From: Ascaris suum
Lineage: Eukaryota; Nematoda; Chromadorea; Rhabditida; Ascarididae
Direction of reading: 5' to 3'
NCBI GenBank assembly: GCA_013433145.1
Contig: CM024170.1
Coordinates: 2,437,459-2,501,458, forward strand
Length of the DNA stretch: 64,000 nt
A program made the translations under genes and the position numbers. Below the pieces are notes generated by a model. It had not been told where the DNA came from, did not search any database, and saw only the letters and a list, made by a program, of their open reading frames with translations. Below are positions 9,810-21,100 of this stretch, in pieces. Numbering within the stretch: position 1 is the stretch's first letter; the number at the start of each line of letters is the position of its first letter.

Positions 9810-12800
9810 CGATGAGCTATTTCCGAGATATCACATCTCTAGCCCATAGTGTACCATGAAAATAGCTAAACACAAAACTTACAGCACTACATTTTGGTGC
9901 ATCCAGTCCAATTTCTTGAAATTGTTATTTTTTATACTTTGTATTCACGCCAAGTAAGTATTTGACAGCATTCTTCAGGTAGAAAATGATACGCCTGCTA
10001 TATGGAGAATATTAACTGCGTTGATTTTATGACCGAATAAATTACTCCAATAAATTACTTTCTATTACTCCAAAGTACAAAACATACTATTCATGTTGAA
10101 CTCAGTGTCCCTAGTTTATAATGCATCAGTTATTTATGGAATACAATTGCATGCGTTTTAAAATTTCCCAAAAAAAAGATGCGCATACTGAACAAATGAG
10201 TTTGAAAAGAAAAATTCCACCAATCGAATCTTTCGAGCATAATGCTCTCTAACCAAGTTGGAACCGGAAGCGGTTGATATATGTGCTCTCGTTAGATTTC
10301 CGGTTATCATATCACTTAAATAGTATAAGATAGAATCGAAATATTCGATTTACATGGGAAAATTTCGCTGAGATCGCCTATTTTATCAAAGTGAAGACTA
10401 TAAAAGTTGTTTTACGAACATTTAATCCTGAGTTATACATCATATTCATCATATTGACAATTGATTTGAAAAAGAAAAAAAAATCAAAAGATCCTAGCAA
10501 AATCCGATCACAAATGATCTTTTAAATATTGATTATAAAACGATAAAATATTGATCAATCATAAAATCATAAATATTCGATAAATCACAATCACTCATAG
10601 AATATTGATTAAAACGATAAAATATCTCTGAAAAAAGAAAAACGGAAAAAAGGTATATCACAACCCAACAAACTCATAAAGCTCCTATTGAGCTTGAGCT
10701 CTCGAAAATCCTACAAGGAATTTATTAATATTAAATGATTTATTAGTTATTAATTTTATTCATTATTATTATTAATATTATTTATTAGTATTTATGATGT
10801 GTTGAAAAAAAAGAGCAATGTTATTTGATAGAGATGAAACGATACAATGAAGATTCATATGATTATTGCAACGAACATTTCGATAACGTTTATAGCTTCA
10901 TTTATATAAGTATAATGAAGTTCGACTGAAATTTTTCCTTTTTTTTTTTTTTTTTGAGACAATCAATTGGAGATGGCAGACATAAGAAAAACACATAAAT
11001 GGCTCCCGAAATAAATGAAAAAAAAAGCTAAAGTTTCAGCATACTTTTACCTCGCAACGTGAATTCCACATGAATATCATCGTATTGCGTTGCTTTAAGT
11101 AAAGCTCAAAAGTGTTGAACGTTGAAGAAATGTGAGAAGTTTCTATCGCTTTTTTTTAGCAGGTCTACGGACTCATTTCAATAATAAGAAAGAAGAGGAT
11201 AACAAAAAAATGCATGGAATTTAAGAGGAGGGGTGGGGGGGGGACTGAATGAGGAAGATTTTATCAATGGAGGTGGAATTATACTACTAAAACTTATGCT
11301 AATAAATGTCATTCATCCGCTTTTCCTTTCAAAAACCATAAGTTGTTAAATAAAGTTCAATTAAATTTTAAAGATTTTCTTCCTAGTCGACACTGAAGAA
11401 GCGTCATACCTTCCAGAACTCTTTAGGTCCCTCTTTACACTACATCATATCAAATAGCATATGAGCAAAATTCATATTCGCATACCTTTGGACAAGAATC
11501 TATCAATCTATTTCCGGTCGCTCAATTATATACAACGCAATACACTTTGAGCAACCTATGCAAATATTGTCTGTATTGTTGCAGTAATTGTGATCGGATG
11601 ACATCGGTCATTGGCAAATGGCTTGTCCTCGATAGTTTTCGTTATCATCATCTTTTCCTTACCTTTCTTCATTCCCTCTTCTCTTGGAAATGCTATATGA
11701 AAGCCCCATAAACTATGATAAATATTACAAATGAAAATATTTCATTTCTTTATCTAAATTTTCGTTTATCATTTTTGATTAGCATGCATTGATATGATAA
11801 TAACTAATAGCAACCGCTATTTCGAGTGCAATATATCGTCCGATAATTTCAAACGTTCAGTTGTCGTTTAAGTGAACATCACTAAAACAATGAAGCTAAT
11901 GAACGAAGTTCTCTCATATTAACTTATAAATGTTAGTTGCTTTTTTATATCGTAATATTTTTTTAATACTTTCAAATATTATTCCTCTTAGATATTAGCT
12001 AATGGGAAATTTCTTTTTTTTTCAATACTTTTCAGTAGTACTGTTACTTTCTACTCTGATGATGCAAGTGCGTTTAGAAGGAAAGACATTCGGCTGATAA
12101 AATCGTAGTATGGTGTTGCTTCAAGGATTATAGGCGAATAAACTGTTGTTTTTTTTTTGGCATAAAAAAAAATAAAACCGCGTAAAATAATTTGAAAATT
12201 TTTATAAAGTTGCCCTCCCCCCCCCAAAAAAAAACAGATGATAAGTCGAAGATTCCTAGAGAAAATCCTCTAGGAAGATCTTTTAGTTGCAATTTCATCG
12301 ATATCTTTTCTTTTCACTTTTTTTCCCCCTTCTTATTGATTACAAATCTTTACAATACAATTAATGACGAGAAATTATGAGATAAAATAAGGCGCAATTT
12401 TTATTTTTCAATTCATTGGAACTAACGAACATTGAAAGTTCGACTTAATACTTTGCATTAAAAAAAAACGATTAAATTTTAGTGATGTTTATTCAGTCAT
12501 TCGGTTACTAAATTGAACTCATCGAATAGTCGAAACGGGGAGATTTCTCTAAAGATCTCAATCGATGGCTTTAAATTTATTGAACGCATTTTTTTTTTCG
12601 TGAAATGTGAACTTTGTTGATTGAAACTCATTAATAATACGAAATGTGGAATATTTTTTGATTGTAAAAGCATAGCTGAGAGAATTTTTAGCATGCAATA
12701 GAGGTGAAAATTCATATCTCTTTCAAAGTCTATGAAATGGGCTCAAAAATTAAGATTTTTGCTCTTGAAATTTTCACTTACTAAAATTTGGTGATCTATT

Positions 12801-15069
12801 ATTCTCATATAATATTTTGTAAATTTCGATTCGAATGCGATCATTTCGTAATGAGAGGGGAAATTTGCATATTTCTGAGTTATCGCGATTAGCATATCAA
12901 ATTCAAAAAGCAAATATCGCAAGTTCGATCGACCGAACAAAAAAAAAATGTTCCCAACCGCTTATAACTACTGTTGAAAATTACTGGGATTTAATTGTGT
13001 TTTTTATTTTTTATTCGTATCAACCGATTCCAGAAAGCGCGATTTTGATCTTTAGCCGTTTCTATTATAAGATGCATCTTTGAGTAAAAAAAAATTTCTT
13101 CCATATATGCCTCTCTCCATATCAAAAATTATAAAATATCAATTTCAGGTTTTAGCAATTTTGAAATAGTAATTAAAGGGTTCATAATATTTTAGCTATT
13201 ATAAATCATATATATGAGAATAGAATTCATCAACGAAAGATCGAAGAGCAAATTTTCTGTTGGAACAACGAATTTTTTTTTTTTTAAATGAAGCATTAGA
13301 AACAAAGATTACATTAGTTTCTTTTGAACAAAAAAAAAAGAGAAATCTTTGAAATATTTCTAGTCATTTGCATAAAGAAAGAAGTGATGAAGAAGAAGAA
13401 AAAATCCAAATATGATTTAAATTTTCCATATACCTAGGTTGAGCTTAATTAATGCTCTTTGATTAACTAAGCATTTTTTTGTTCGATGAATGCAATTCAT
13501 CTTATCGAAACGACTCAAATCAGTGAATTTCAATTTCTCACTACGAATACTAATCAATCAATATGCAATTGAAAAGCCGATGATCATATCATTGATCGTA
13601 TCCAATCAATTAGGATTCCCTATATTACAGCAATTCAAATGAGCGTTGATAAGTCGGATTAAGAACTGAACAGATGCTATATTTGGTACCAACAATTATT
13701 TGTTAGATTATATGCAAATACAATTTTTGAGAGGATTATACAGAAATTCACGTTAATTCACGTTATATGCAAATACATTATATGCAAATACATATACAGA
13801 AATTCACTATTGCAATGTTTTATTCAGTATTATAAACTATTAAAAAACAGTATTGTTTTTGATGTTGGTGGGGTGCGTGAGTGGAAGGGAGGGGGGGAGG
13901 GGGAAGACAAAGCAGTCCTATCTAAGATAGACGTACTAGCTGTGGCACAACGCTTTCGTCATTGCTAATGAGTTCCACTTCTTTTGATCCTCCATAAATA
14001 TCAGTACCAGTGAACACAACAATTCTCACTCATAATCGTTACCCATTCCTTTTCCCGTGGGCAAAATATAAATTAGGATCACGGATTTTTAACGAATGAT
14101 CGAGGGAATTGATTTTCCTATCAATCGTAATATTTTTAAGGAATGAAAAATACCAATTTTCATATTATAACAAAAAAAAAGAGTGAAAATCTTTGCTAAA
14201 CGTTAACAAATCCATTCTATATATTCATACAACTAACTGATATCAACGTTTAGATAAAATTTGATACTCCTTCGTCGACGATAAATGAACCAATCAACAA
14301 TGAATGCAAATTGCAGTTAAATGAAAATAAGCGCTTAGAAATTTGAGCCGGGGAAAAAAATTTCCCATGGGAAAAAATTTTTAAATGACGCGCATATCAT
14401 CGCTTATAACAACATTAACTTGAAATAAACTCATTCGAGGGGATTTTTATTTTTATTTTTTTGAAATTAGCTTGAGAGGTTTTTTTTTTGTGCATCATGA
14501 AGCATCAAATACGCCTATGTAAGATGCTAAATCAAAAACCCGATCGAGTCGACTATGCAAACAACTTAGGCATACAATATTAGTAACAACCAGAGATATA
14601 TGTAGTATTAATAACCGTATGAAAATGTGATCAAATATCGATTTAAGAAAATCGATTACCGTACATCGATGACATCATAAATAATTTCGAGGAATGATGC
14701 TATAAATGTTCTCAATTGTTGGAAAAAAAAAGTTAGGATCGTCGAGAAAAATTTCTTCCAAAATTTCCGATTTTTTCAATCACTGAAAGTAAATCCCAAT
14801 CAAACTTATCTAATTAATTGCAATTTATTTCTTATGCAATTATTCTCGTTCAAATAAGGGTTTTATTTCCACAACTAAATTCAACGCCTCTATATAGAAC
14901 TTCAAAGAGTTTCTTCCCATCATTCCGATGTGTTATCTTTGATACCGAACCAAAAAACCACTTCGCTGACAGTATCTCAACTGTAGAATACTATAACAAG
15001 AAATATCACTAATCGATAAATAAAGAGTTGTGAAATATAGCGAACAACAGAAAGATGTGAAGAGAAAAC

Positions 15070-15070
<1 letters not shown>
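9810..15070. other. Gene-poor stretch, no supported gene
   Basis: Contents include a G-rich tract at 11226-11245, a G-rich tract at 13866-13905 (several runs of 4-8 G), and local duplications of tatgcaaatacat and aattcacgtta at 13745-13810. The open frames at 12192-13083 are short and biased to Lys, Ile, Phe and Asn. Confidence 0.5.
13866..13905 (+). other. G-rich tract, possible G-quadruplex
   Basis: Successive runs of G (ggtgggg, ggaaggga, ggggggg, gggggaag) satisfy a four-run quadruplex pattern on the plus strand. Confidence 0.55.

Positions 15071-15072
<2 letters not shown>

Positions 15073-15151
<79 letters not shown>
15073..15151. repeat. (TA)n microsatellite, about 78 bp
   Basis: Uninterrupted alternating TA. 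Confidence 0.97.
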
Positions 15152-15154
<3 letters not shown>

Positions 15155-15179
15155 CTAAAGTAGTTACACTGTATAGTAA

Positions 15180-15449
15180 ATGATCTCCCAAAGACTGCAC
15201 ATCGACCATGGAGTAACATTTTTATACGAACTAATAAGATTGCATATTGTCGCTGAACGTGTTTTTTTACAAGAGTCCATCGGCAAAATATGCCTAGAAT
15301 TCGTGCTCTACCCAAGTTTATTTCATCTCCAGTATGACATGAATAATTCGTTAGCTGAGCTAATTACCCCATCAATCTGTTTTGAATCTTGGAGCTTAAA
15401 AGACTCCGCTCCCCAAAAAACAGTACTTATAAAAGGGAGAGGATTGTGA
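15180..15449 (+). CDS. Candidate ORF or terminal exon, unrecognised
   Basis: A complete 89-codon frame opens at ATG (MISQRLHIDHGVTFLYELIR) and ends KTVLIKGRGL, stop. A good acceptor (tttcatctccag, ending near 15332) falls inside it in frame, so the last 38 codons alone could be a terminal exon. The minus strand is also partly open here. It offers an aaaacag acceptor followed by IDGVISSANELFMSYWR, a stop and an AATAAA overlapping that stop. The strand therefore cannot be settled by eye. No family is recognised. Confidence 0.25.
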   Translation: MISQRLHIDHGVTFLYELIRLHIVAERVFLQESIGKICLEFVLYPSLFHLQYDMNNSLAELITPSICFESWSLKDSAPQKTVLIKGRGL

Positions 15450-15708
15450 AGTCGATATAAGCCCTTGGAGTTTAATTTGAAATCAGGCTTTTCCGGAGAG
15501 CATTCAATATCATAAAAAATATCCTCTCATATTGGTTCAACGAAAACAGACTCAAGAGTCATGGCATATTCTATCTCAGATGTTGATCGGCATTTTTAAA
15601 GCTCAATGCTTTCAATAAAATGAAGTGGAAAGCGGACAGAGAAGGATTTTATTGAAAGAGAGCGAGGGAGGGACTTTCGATAAGACCCTATCTTTCTCTC
15701 CTTCACAG

Positions 15709-15805
15709 CAATTTCCGGTACATTTTACCGGAAATTCTACGGCAATTTCCGATTAATTTCAAGGAGTTTATATTGAGAATAGTTCTTCAACTAGAGATTG
15801 CCTGA
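15709..15805 (+). CDS. Candidate terminal exon, unrecognised
   Basis: It is preceded by one of the best acceptors in the window (ctatctttctctccttcacag). The frame after the first base reads NFRYILPEILRQFPINFKEF and continues to LQLEIA and a TGA, 31 codons. The first 30 bases contain a palindrome (aatttccggta with taccggaaatt, 5-base loop), so the apparent protein may only reflect that structure. Forty bases downstream a second exon-like unit, 15845-15890, has a ttcattcag acceptor and a CAG|gtaagt donor, but it cannot follow this stop in one transcript. Confidence 0.25.
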
Positions 15806-16567
15806 TTTAAAAAGACTCTACAATTGCGATATTCATTCATTCAGTAGCGGATTGTTTACTGAAAAATAAAAATAAACAGGTGCGAATCAGGTAAGTTATG
15901 AATAAGTTGAACATTGCAAGGTAATCTTTAGTGATGCAAAAATTATCCAATAAATCAATAAATCGATAAGTGAATAAGTGAAAAAAAAATGCTTCAAGGT
16001 AGGTTAGCTGTTAACATATGAGCATCAACATTATTTCAGTGCACCGGTTAAATCACTACCTGAAACAAATATAACGAAAAACTAAAAGAAAGCCTATAAA
16101 AATTTAATCTTTTTATGAAATTCACTCATCATTGATATCGAATTCCTAAGCGAAAGGAATTCACCATCGCATTATGGCATTTCGATAGCAAATGAAACTC
16201 GATTACGAGCATATATTATAATATAAATAGTGAAATATATGATCAACGAAATAGCGAAATGATATAAATTTCCATATGATGACTATTCATTTATGAATGA
16301 GAAAATAGTAACTATAAAACATATCGTTATGATATTTTGCTATATAATAGTGTATGCTGTACGATAACAAATAGGATAGAGGAAGGCAAAAGAGTAACAA
16401 ATTAATAATGTAATATAATTCAAGTACGATGGGGGGAAAAATAATGAAAGAAAAAACGAGAAAAAACAATTCAGCCAAACATTGTCTAACTTTTGAACGA
16501 ACGATGAAAAATCGTAAAGAATTCACTCAAAGCATAACATTTACACTGTGCAATTTTTAACGATCTT

Positions 16568-16590
16568 CCCCCCCCCCCCCCCCCCCCCCC
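16568..16590 (+). repeat. Poly-C homopolymer, 23 bp
   Basis: An unbroken run of C, so poly-G on the minus strand. Runs of this length are far outside expectation in AT-rich DNA, and in nematodes they are known to need a FANCJ-type helicase for stable replication. Confidence 0.97.
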
Positions 16591-17025
16591 GCCTCGACTA
16601 TTCGCCATAGAAATAAAAATAATCCTCTTGAAATATATCGTAATTGATCGATGAAACTTTACAATGGAGCATGAATTTTTATGTGCGAACTTTAGCAATG
16701 TCGCTTTTAACGATGACGAAAAAAAAAAGAGAACTCAAGATTACGATGAAAAAAAAAATGAAAAAAGCGCATATCGTGCTGGCTTCCCTAATGCGTTTTC
16801 CTATCACTTATTAACTTTTAATGCTAGTCATAGATTTTAGAGTATCTTCGAGTAATCGTATCCAATTCTAAAAACTATTACAGCTAACGAGATAAAAGAG
16901 TAAGACCACACATTTTCAACTGCTAGTATTTAGTCAACATAGTTACTTTGATGGAGACAATTTCCATGAATATAAATTAGTCATCTATTTGAATAAAATA
17001 AATTAAAATTGCAAATTTTTTTTTC

Positions 17026-17364
17026 TCACACTTTTAGTATGAACAACTTATAAGAACGTGACGAATCACGATGAATATGTAAAAAAAAAAAGGATGCAAA
17101 TATCTTTTGATGAAGTGAACTCGAAAATGCTGGAGAAAAAAGTTGAATTATGACGTCATCAATGATATGCTGAATATAATTATGAAAATATACTCCAAAT
17201 TTGGTTGAAAAGAATTTTTTTTTCTTTCTAGAATTTATATTGGTGAGATATTTTTTTGAATTTATATAATTGGGTGACGAAACGAATGAGTTCAGCAAAC
17301 GAATCGTCGGATCATTTTTATCACTTATCAATGACAATTTTTCAATTATCAAAATTATGCGCAA
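17026..17364 (-). CDS. Candidate exon or ORF, possibly of the minus-strand gene
   Basis: This is a 112-codon frame, long for this base composition. Part reads NDPTIRLLNSFVSSPNYINS and later FHNYIQHIIDDVIIQLFSP. A weak acceptor-like AG at about 17327 would join it in phase (one base first) to the exon at 18097-18007, which ends after two codon bases. The acceptor lacks a pyrimidine tract and the frame is rich in Phe, Ser, Lys and Ile, so chance is possible. Confidence 0.2.
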   Translation of the reverse strand: MRIILIIEKLSLISDKNDPTIRLLNSFVSSPNYINSKKYLTNINSRKKKKFFSTKFGVYFHNYIQHIIDDVIIQLFSPAFSSSLHQKIFASFFFLHIHRDSSRSYKLFILKV

Positions 17365-17885
17365 TATATTTATTCAAATAAATAAATCTTATCAACGAAT
17401 AACTTATTAGAGAAATATCTATTTTTATCATATATGAGCTAAATGAAATCATTTAGTTATTTACTAAGAAAGTTTTCAATCGTGAAACCGGAAAAACAAT
17501 TTTTTTTTAAAATTCAAAAAATTCAAATTCAAGACTAAAAAATAAAAGTTAAAAAATATATGCCGATTAATTGAGCATGAATTTAAAATAAACTAACTGA
17601 AAACAAAAATAAATTAAATCATATGAGATCATAGAATTATGGTGAGGAAAATTTGATGTGTTGATTGAGTTGAACGAGTTTATGAGAACCACAATTTACA
17701 ACCTGTTACAACCCTAAAATTATTGATATTGTTTATTTCAAGAGTGAAAGAAAAGTGATCCCTGATCAATAAGTACATTTGAGAAAAATATCGATAGAGA
17801 GGAACATACGCATACACACATTTGTATTGAAAAATAAAGTGATCGTTGAAACCTCGAAAAAGATGTCATACATTCGAGTGATATT

Positions 17886-17907
17886 CCCCCCCCCCCCCCC
17901 CCCCCCC
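17886..17907 (+). repeat. Poly-C homopolymer, 22 bp
   Basis: An unbroken C run, 1.3 kb from the one at 16568 and in the same orientation. Confidence 0.97.
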
Positions 17908-18006
17908 AATTCTTGTTCGACCATCATAAAATTAACGATGGGATGGGTGCTTATGTGTCGACGAAATGTTAGAGTTGATAATGTTGTAATAAAGTAGTTA
18001 GCATAC

Positions 18007-18097
18007 CCAACTGATAGAATTCTGCTTATCACAACTTCTAAGTCTTCTTTTCTCTTTAGAGCCACTACGTTTACTGAGTCATTTGCGGCAAATAATA
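18007..18097 (-). CDS. Probable exon of the minus-strand gene (C-terminal side)
   Basis: The acceptor gttattttag precedes an open frame (two bases, 29 codons, two bases) reading LFAANDSVNVVALKRKEDLE and then VVISRILSVG. The donor is TTGG|gtatgc. The residue mix, with charged and helical segments, resembles the exons at 23.8-30 kb. It starts needing one codon base from upstream, while the last chained exon (23896-23838) ends on a codon boundary. At least one further exon must therefore lie between; a candidate is near 23458-23400 behind attttttgcttag. No domain is recognised. Confidence 0.45.
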
Positions 18098-18701
18098 CTA
18101 AAATAACTGGCTAATGGAACAATACTATTGAAATATAGTTGCCATTTTGAAAAATGGAAAAAATATAACTCAAAGAAATATGAAGACATTTTATAGAAAA
18201 GTATATATAACAAATAATGAAACCTGTTATTATTTGTTATATATTTAACTATTAATTGTTTACATATTGATAATCCATAAAAATTAAGGATTATATTTTC
18301 CTTTCGGAGCAATTTATATTACTTCTAGAGGCTTTCTTATGCAAATCTCATCGGGTTATATTCAAATCATCACATATTCGTCAAATTGCATTTCGAATAT
18401 CTTCTGAATAATGTATATGGGAAAATTTCGTACCATTTTTAAGACGACTTTGTTTTTAACTATGGAAATTATAAAGTTAAAACTGTGGAAAATTGATGGA
18501 TATAATTTGTCCTAAACGATTGGCCAATAAAACTTCAAAGATGGCATTCAAATCGCAAAAAAAATAAAAAATAAAATTGCATATATTTTGCATTAATCGA
18601 ATTTTTATTTTATATTGATCTGATCGTGTTAAGAGATGAATTTTTTTAATACAAAATATATATTAGCTATCAGAACATTTTTTCCCACTTTCGGATGTTC
18701 A

Positions 18702-18751
18702 AATAAATAAATAAACAAATAAATAAATAAATAAATAAATAAATAAATGAA

Positions 18752-18802
<51 letters not shown>

Positions 18803-18833
18803 ATGAATAAATAAATAAATAAATAAATAAATA
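18702..18833. repeat. (AAAT)n microsatellite
   Basis: About 33 tetranucleotide units with two or three single-base variants (aatg). Confidence 0.97.
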
Positions 18834-19245
18834 AACACGTAAGTAGTTAAAATATGAATGCATCACTCTACACATTCTATTTGCTCACATAAAAGAATAG
18901 CCAAACATATTAAATATGCAAATATTATTCCGCATATTTTAATATTTGCCTCGTAACTTATAGAATTGATCGATAGCAAAGAGATGCGAAGAAAAAAAAA
19001 AACGCATTTTATGACTGCCCCACTCTTGACGCATTTCCCTATCTCTTTTCTATTCTAACAGAACTTAAAAGAAAACGAAAAACAATAAAAAATAAAATAA
19101 ATGCTATTGCATAAATTATCGTGTTCTTCCGATCGCATATAAATATGTGAAGAAAATTATTTGAAATTAAAAACTTAAAAATCGATAAAACTTGATATAA
19201 AATAAAATTTCATTTCGTGAAACGATCTAATAAATTTAATAATTT

Positions 19246-20292
19246 ATGCAAATATGCGAATATCTGTGCAAAATACGATTATCATTAAGTCATTAATTTC
19301 TCGTTGAATTAACTGCAAATTGAATTCATATACTTTAGTAAATTGCTAAATTTATTGGTCGTCATAGATCATCACTGGTATTATTTGAATAACTATAGAA
19401 CTTTTCTGTAGTATAACATGATTATAAGTAGTTCTTGATCTTACGGTATAATAGTTAGGTCAAAAATTCCTCGCTCCTAAAATACATCTAAATGATCCTA
19501 ACGGAAATATGATATCATCGAATAAAAAGAGTAAACGGATCGACGATTTTAGAGTGGCAACAAATCGAAACGATACTCTCAACGTGAAGAATAAGTACAA
19601 GAAAACAAGTTTATATAGGTGAAAGGTCAACGAGCAAAAAAAAAAAGATTTTCATCATAGTGGCCATAAAACGACGATCAATCATTTGCCCACTCGTTCG
19701 ATCGTTGTTTTCAACGTGAGCATATTGAAGACGTAAAAAAAATCCGTTCCGGGAAAAACGTCACTTCTGATATGAATGAAAATAATATTTGAAAGAATTT
19801 GAAAAGAAAAAAATTTCAATTGAAAATATTTTCAAAAATTTTTTCCGTTTATTTGAACTTAAGCAAGAAAGTGATCTTTTTTTTTTTTTAAAAACTATGT
19901 TGAAAAATACTTTTTTTTTACTACTTTCACAGATATGACAACATAATCTTTAACACTTTGAAAAACTCTCAGAGAAAAAAAAGGGAAATCCCCGGGGAAA
20001 AAAAAAGAGAAAATCCTCTACTTGAAATAATTTTTTAAGTATTATCTATAAGAATTTAGAAAATTTTGAAATATTTTCCGCAAAAAAAAAAAAATTCTGC
20101 GAATTCTTATGAACGTTATTATTTGAACATCTTTGATGCATACAATATTTTATTAATTGCCATTGTGGTTTTATTTTATGCGCTATATATTGCAAAATAT
20201 ATATCGAATCAATGCAATAAACAAACCATTAATTTGTAAGGATCGGTATCTCCTCAATACTTTTATTCAATCCGAAAAATTATTTAGAAAAA
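19246..20292 (+). repeat. Tandem duplication, copy 1 (longer copy)
   Basis: Extended identity with the next unit, in the same order. Both contain a tgcaaatatg...aaaatacgatta block, a gatatcatnnaat block, catagtggccataaaa, aaaactatgttgaaaaatac, gacaacataatctttaacac, a gggaaatccccgggg core, gcatacaatattttattaat, and finally ggatcggtatctcctcaata. Copy 1 is about 300 bp longer through scattered insertions. No coding frame spans it. Boundaries are approximate. Confidence 0.85.
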
Positions 20293-20354
20293 AAACAAGA
20301 AACCCGATCGATTAACGATGTGGCATTGAATTAACACAATCGATTTGCCGTTTA

Positions 20355-21100
20355 TGCAAATATGGTGGAAAATACGATTAAAATTAAGTCATTTCTCAAT
20401 GCAAATTATTCAAATAAGAAAAAAATCATAGTTATTTTGAAAACGAATTCCTTCTTGATCCGAAAAAATCCTAAAATAAAAATGATTAAGAAATATGATA
20501 TCATGAATGATATGTTTTTGGAAATGATAAACAATAAGGCAATATTAAAAAAGAAAAAAGATTTTTCATAGTGGCCATAAAAGAGATCAATCATTTGATC
20601 GATTTTGAGCATATTTTTTTTTCTGATATGAATGAAAATAATATTTGAAAGAATTTATTTCTTCAAAATAGAACTTAAGCAAGAAGTGATCTTTTTTTTT
20701 TTTTTAAAAACTATGTTGAAAAATACTTTTTTTTTTACTACTTTACAGATATGACAACATAATCTTTAACACTTTGAAAAACTCTCAGAGAAAAAAAGGG
20801 AAATCCCCGGGGAAAAAAAAAGAGAAAATCCTCTACTTGAAATAATTTTTAAGTATTATCTATAAGAATTTAGAATTTTTGAAATATTTTCCGCAAAAAA
20901 AAAAAATTCTGCGAATTCTTATGAACGTTATTATTTGAACATCTTTGATGCATACAATATTTTATTAATTGCCATTGTGGTTTTATTTTATGCTATAATT
21001 GCAAAATATATATCGAATCAATGCAATACACTATTAAAACCATTAATATGTAAGGATCGGTATCTCCTCAATACTTTTATTCAATCCGAAAAAGTTATTT
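20355..21100 (+). repeat. Tandem duplication, copy 2 (shorter copy)
   Basis: Direct-repeat partner of the preceding unit. The right 350 bp (20690-21090) is nearly identical to 19870-20280 apart from homopolymer-length changes and short indels. The left half has deletions and divergence. The unequal similarity along the unit suggests either old duplication with local gene conversion or differential deletion. Confidence 0.85.

Larger units (their letters stand above)
15900..18006. other. AT-rich stretch with two poly-C tracts
   Basis: Apart from the poly-C runs and a candidate frame at 17026-17364, no gene is supported. Confidence 0.45.

Noticed and set aside
13745..13810. Short direct repeats of tatgcaaatacat and aattcacgtta as a CRISPR-like array
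   Set aside because: Two to three copies with no spacer regularity. This is a local duplication in a eukaryotic genome.
18629..18838. Leu-Phe-Ile-Tyr repeat frame
   Set aside because: Translation of the (AAAT)n tract on the minus strand.
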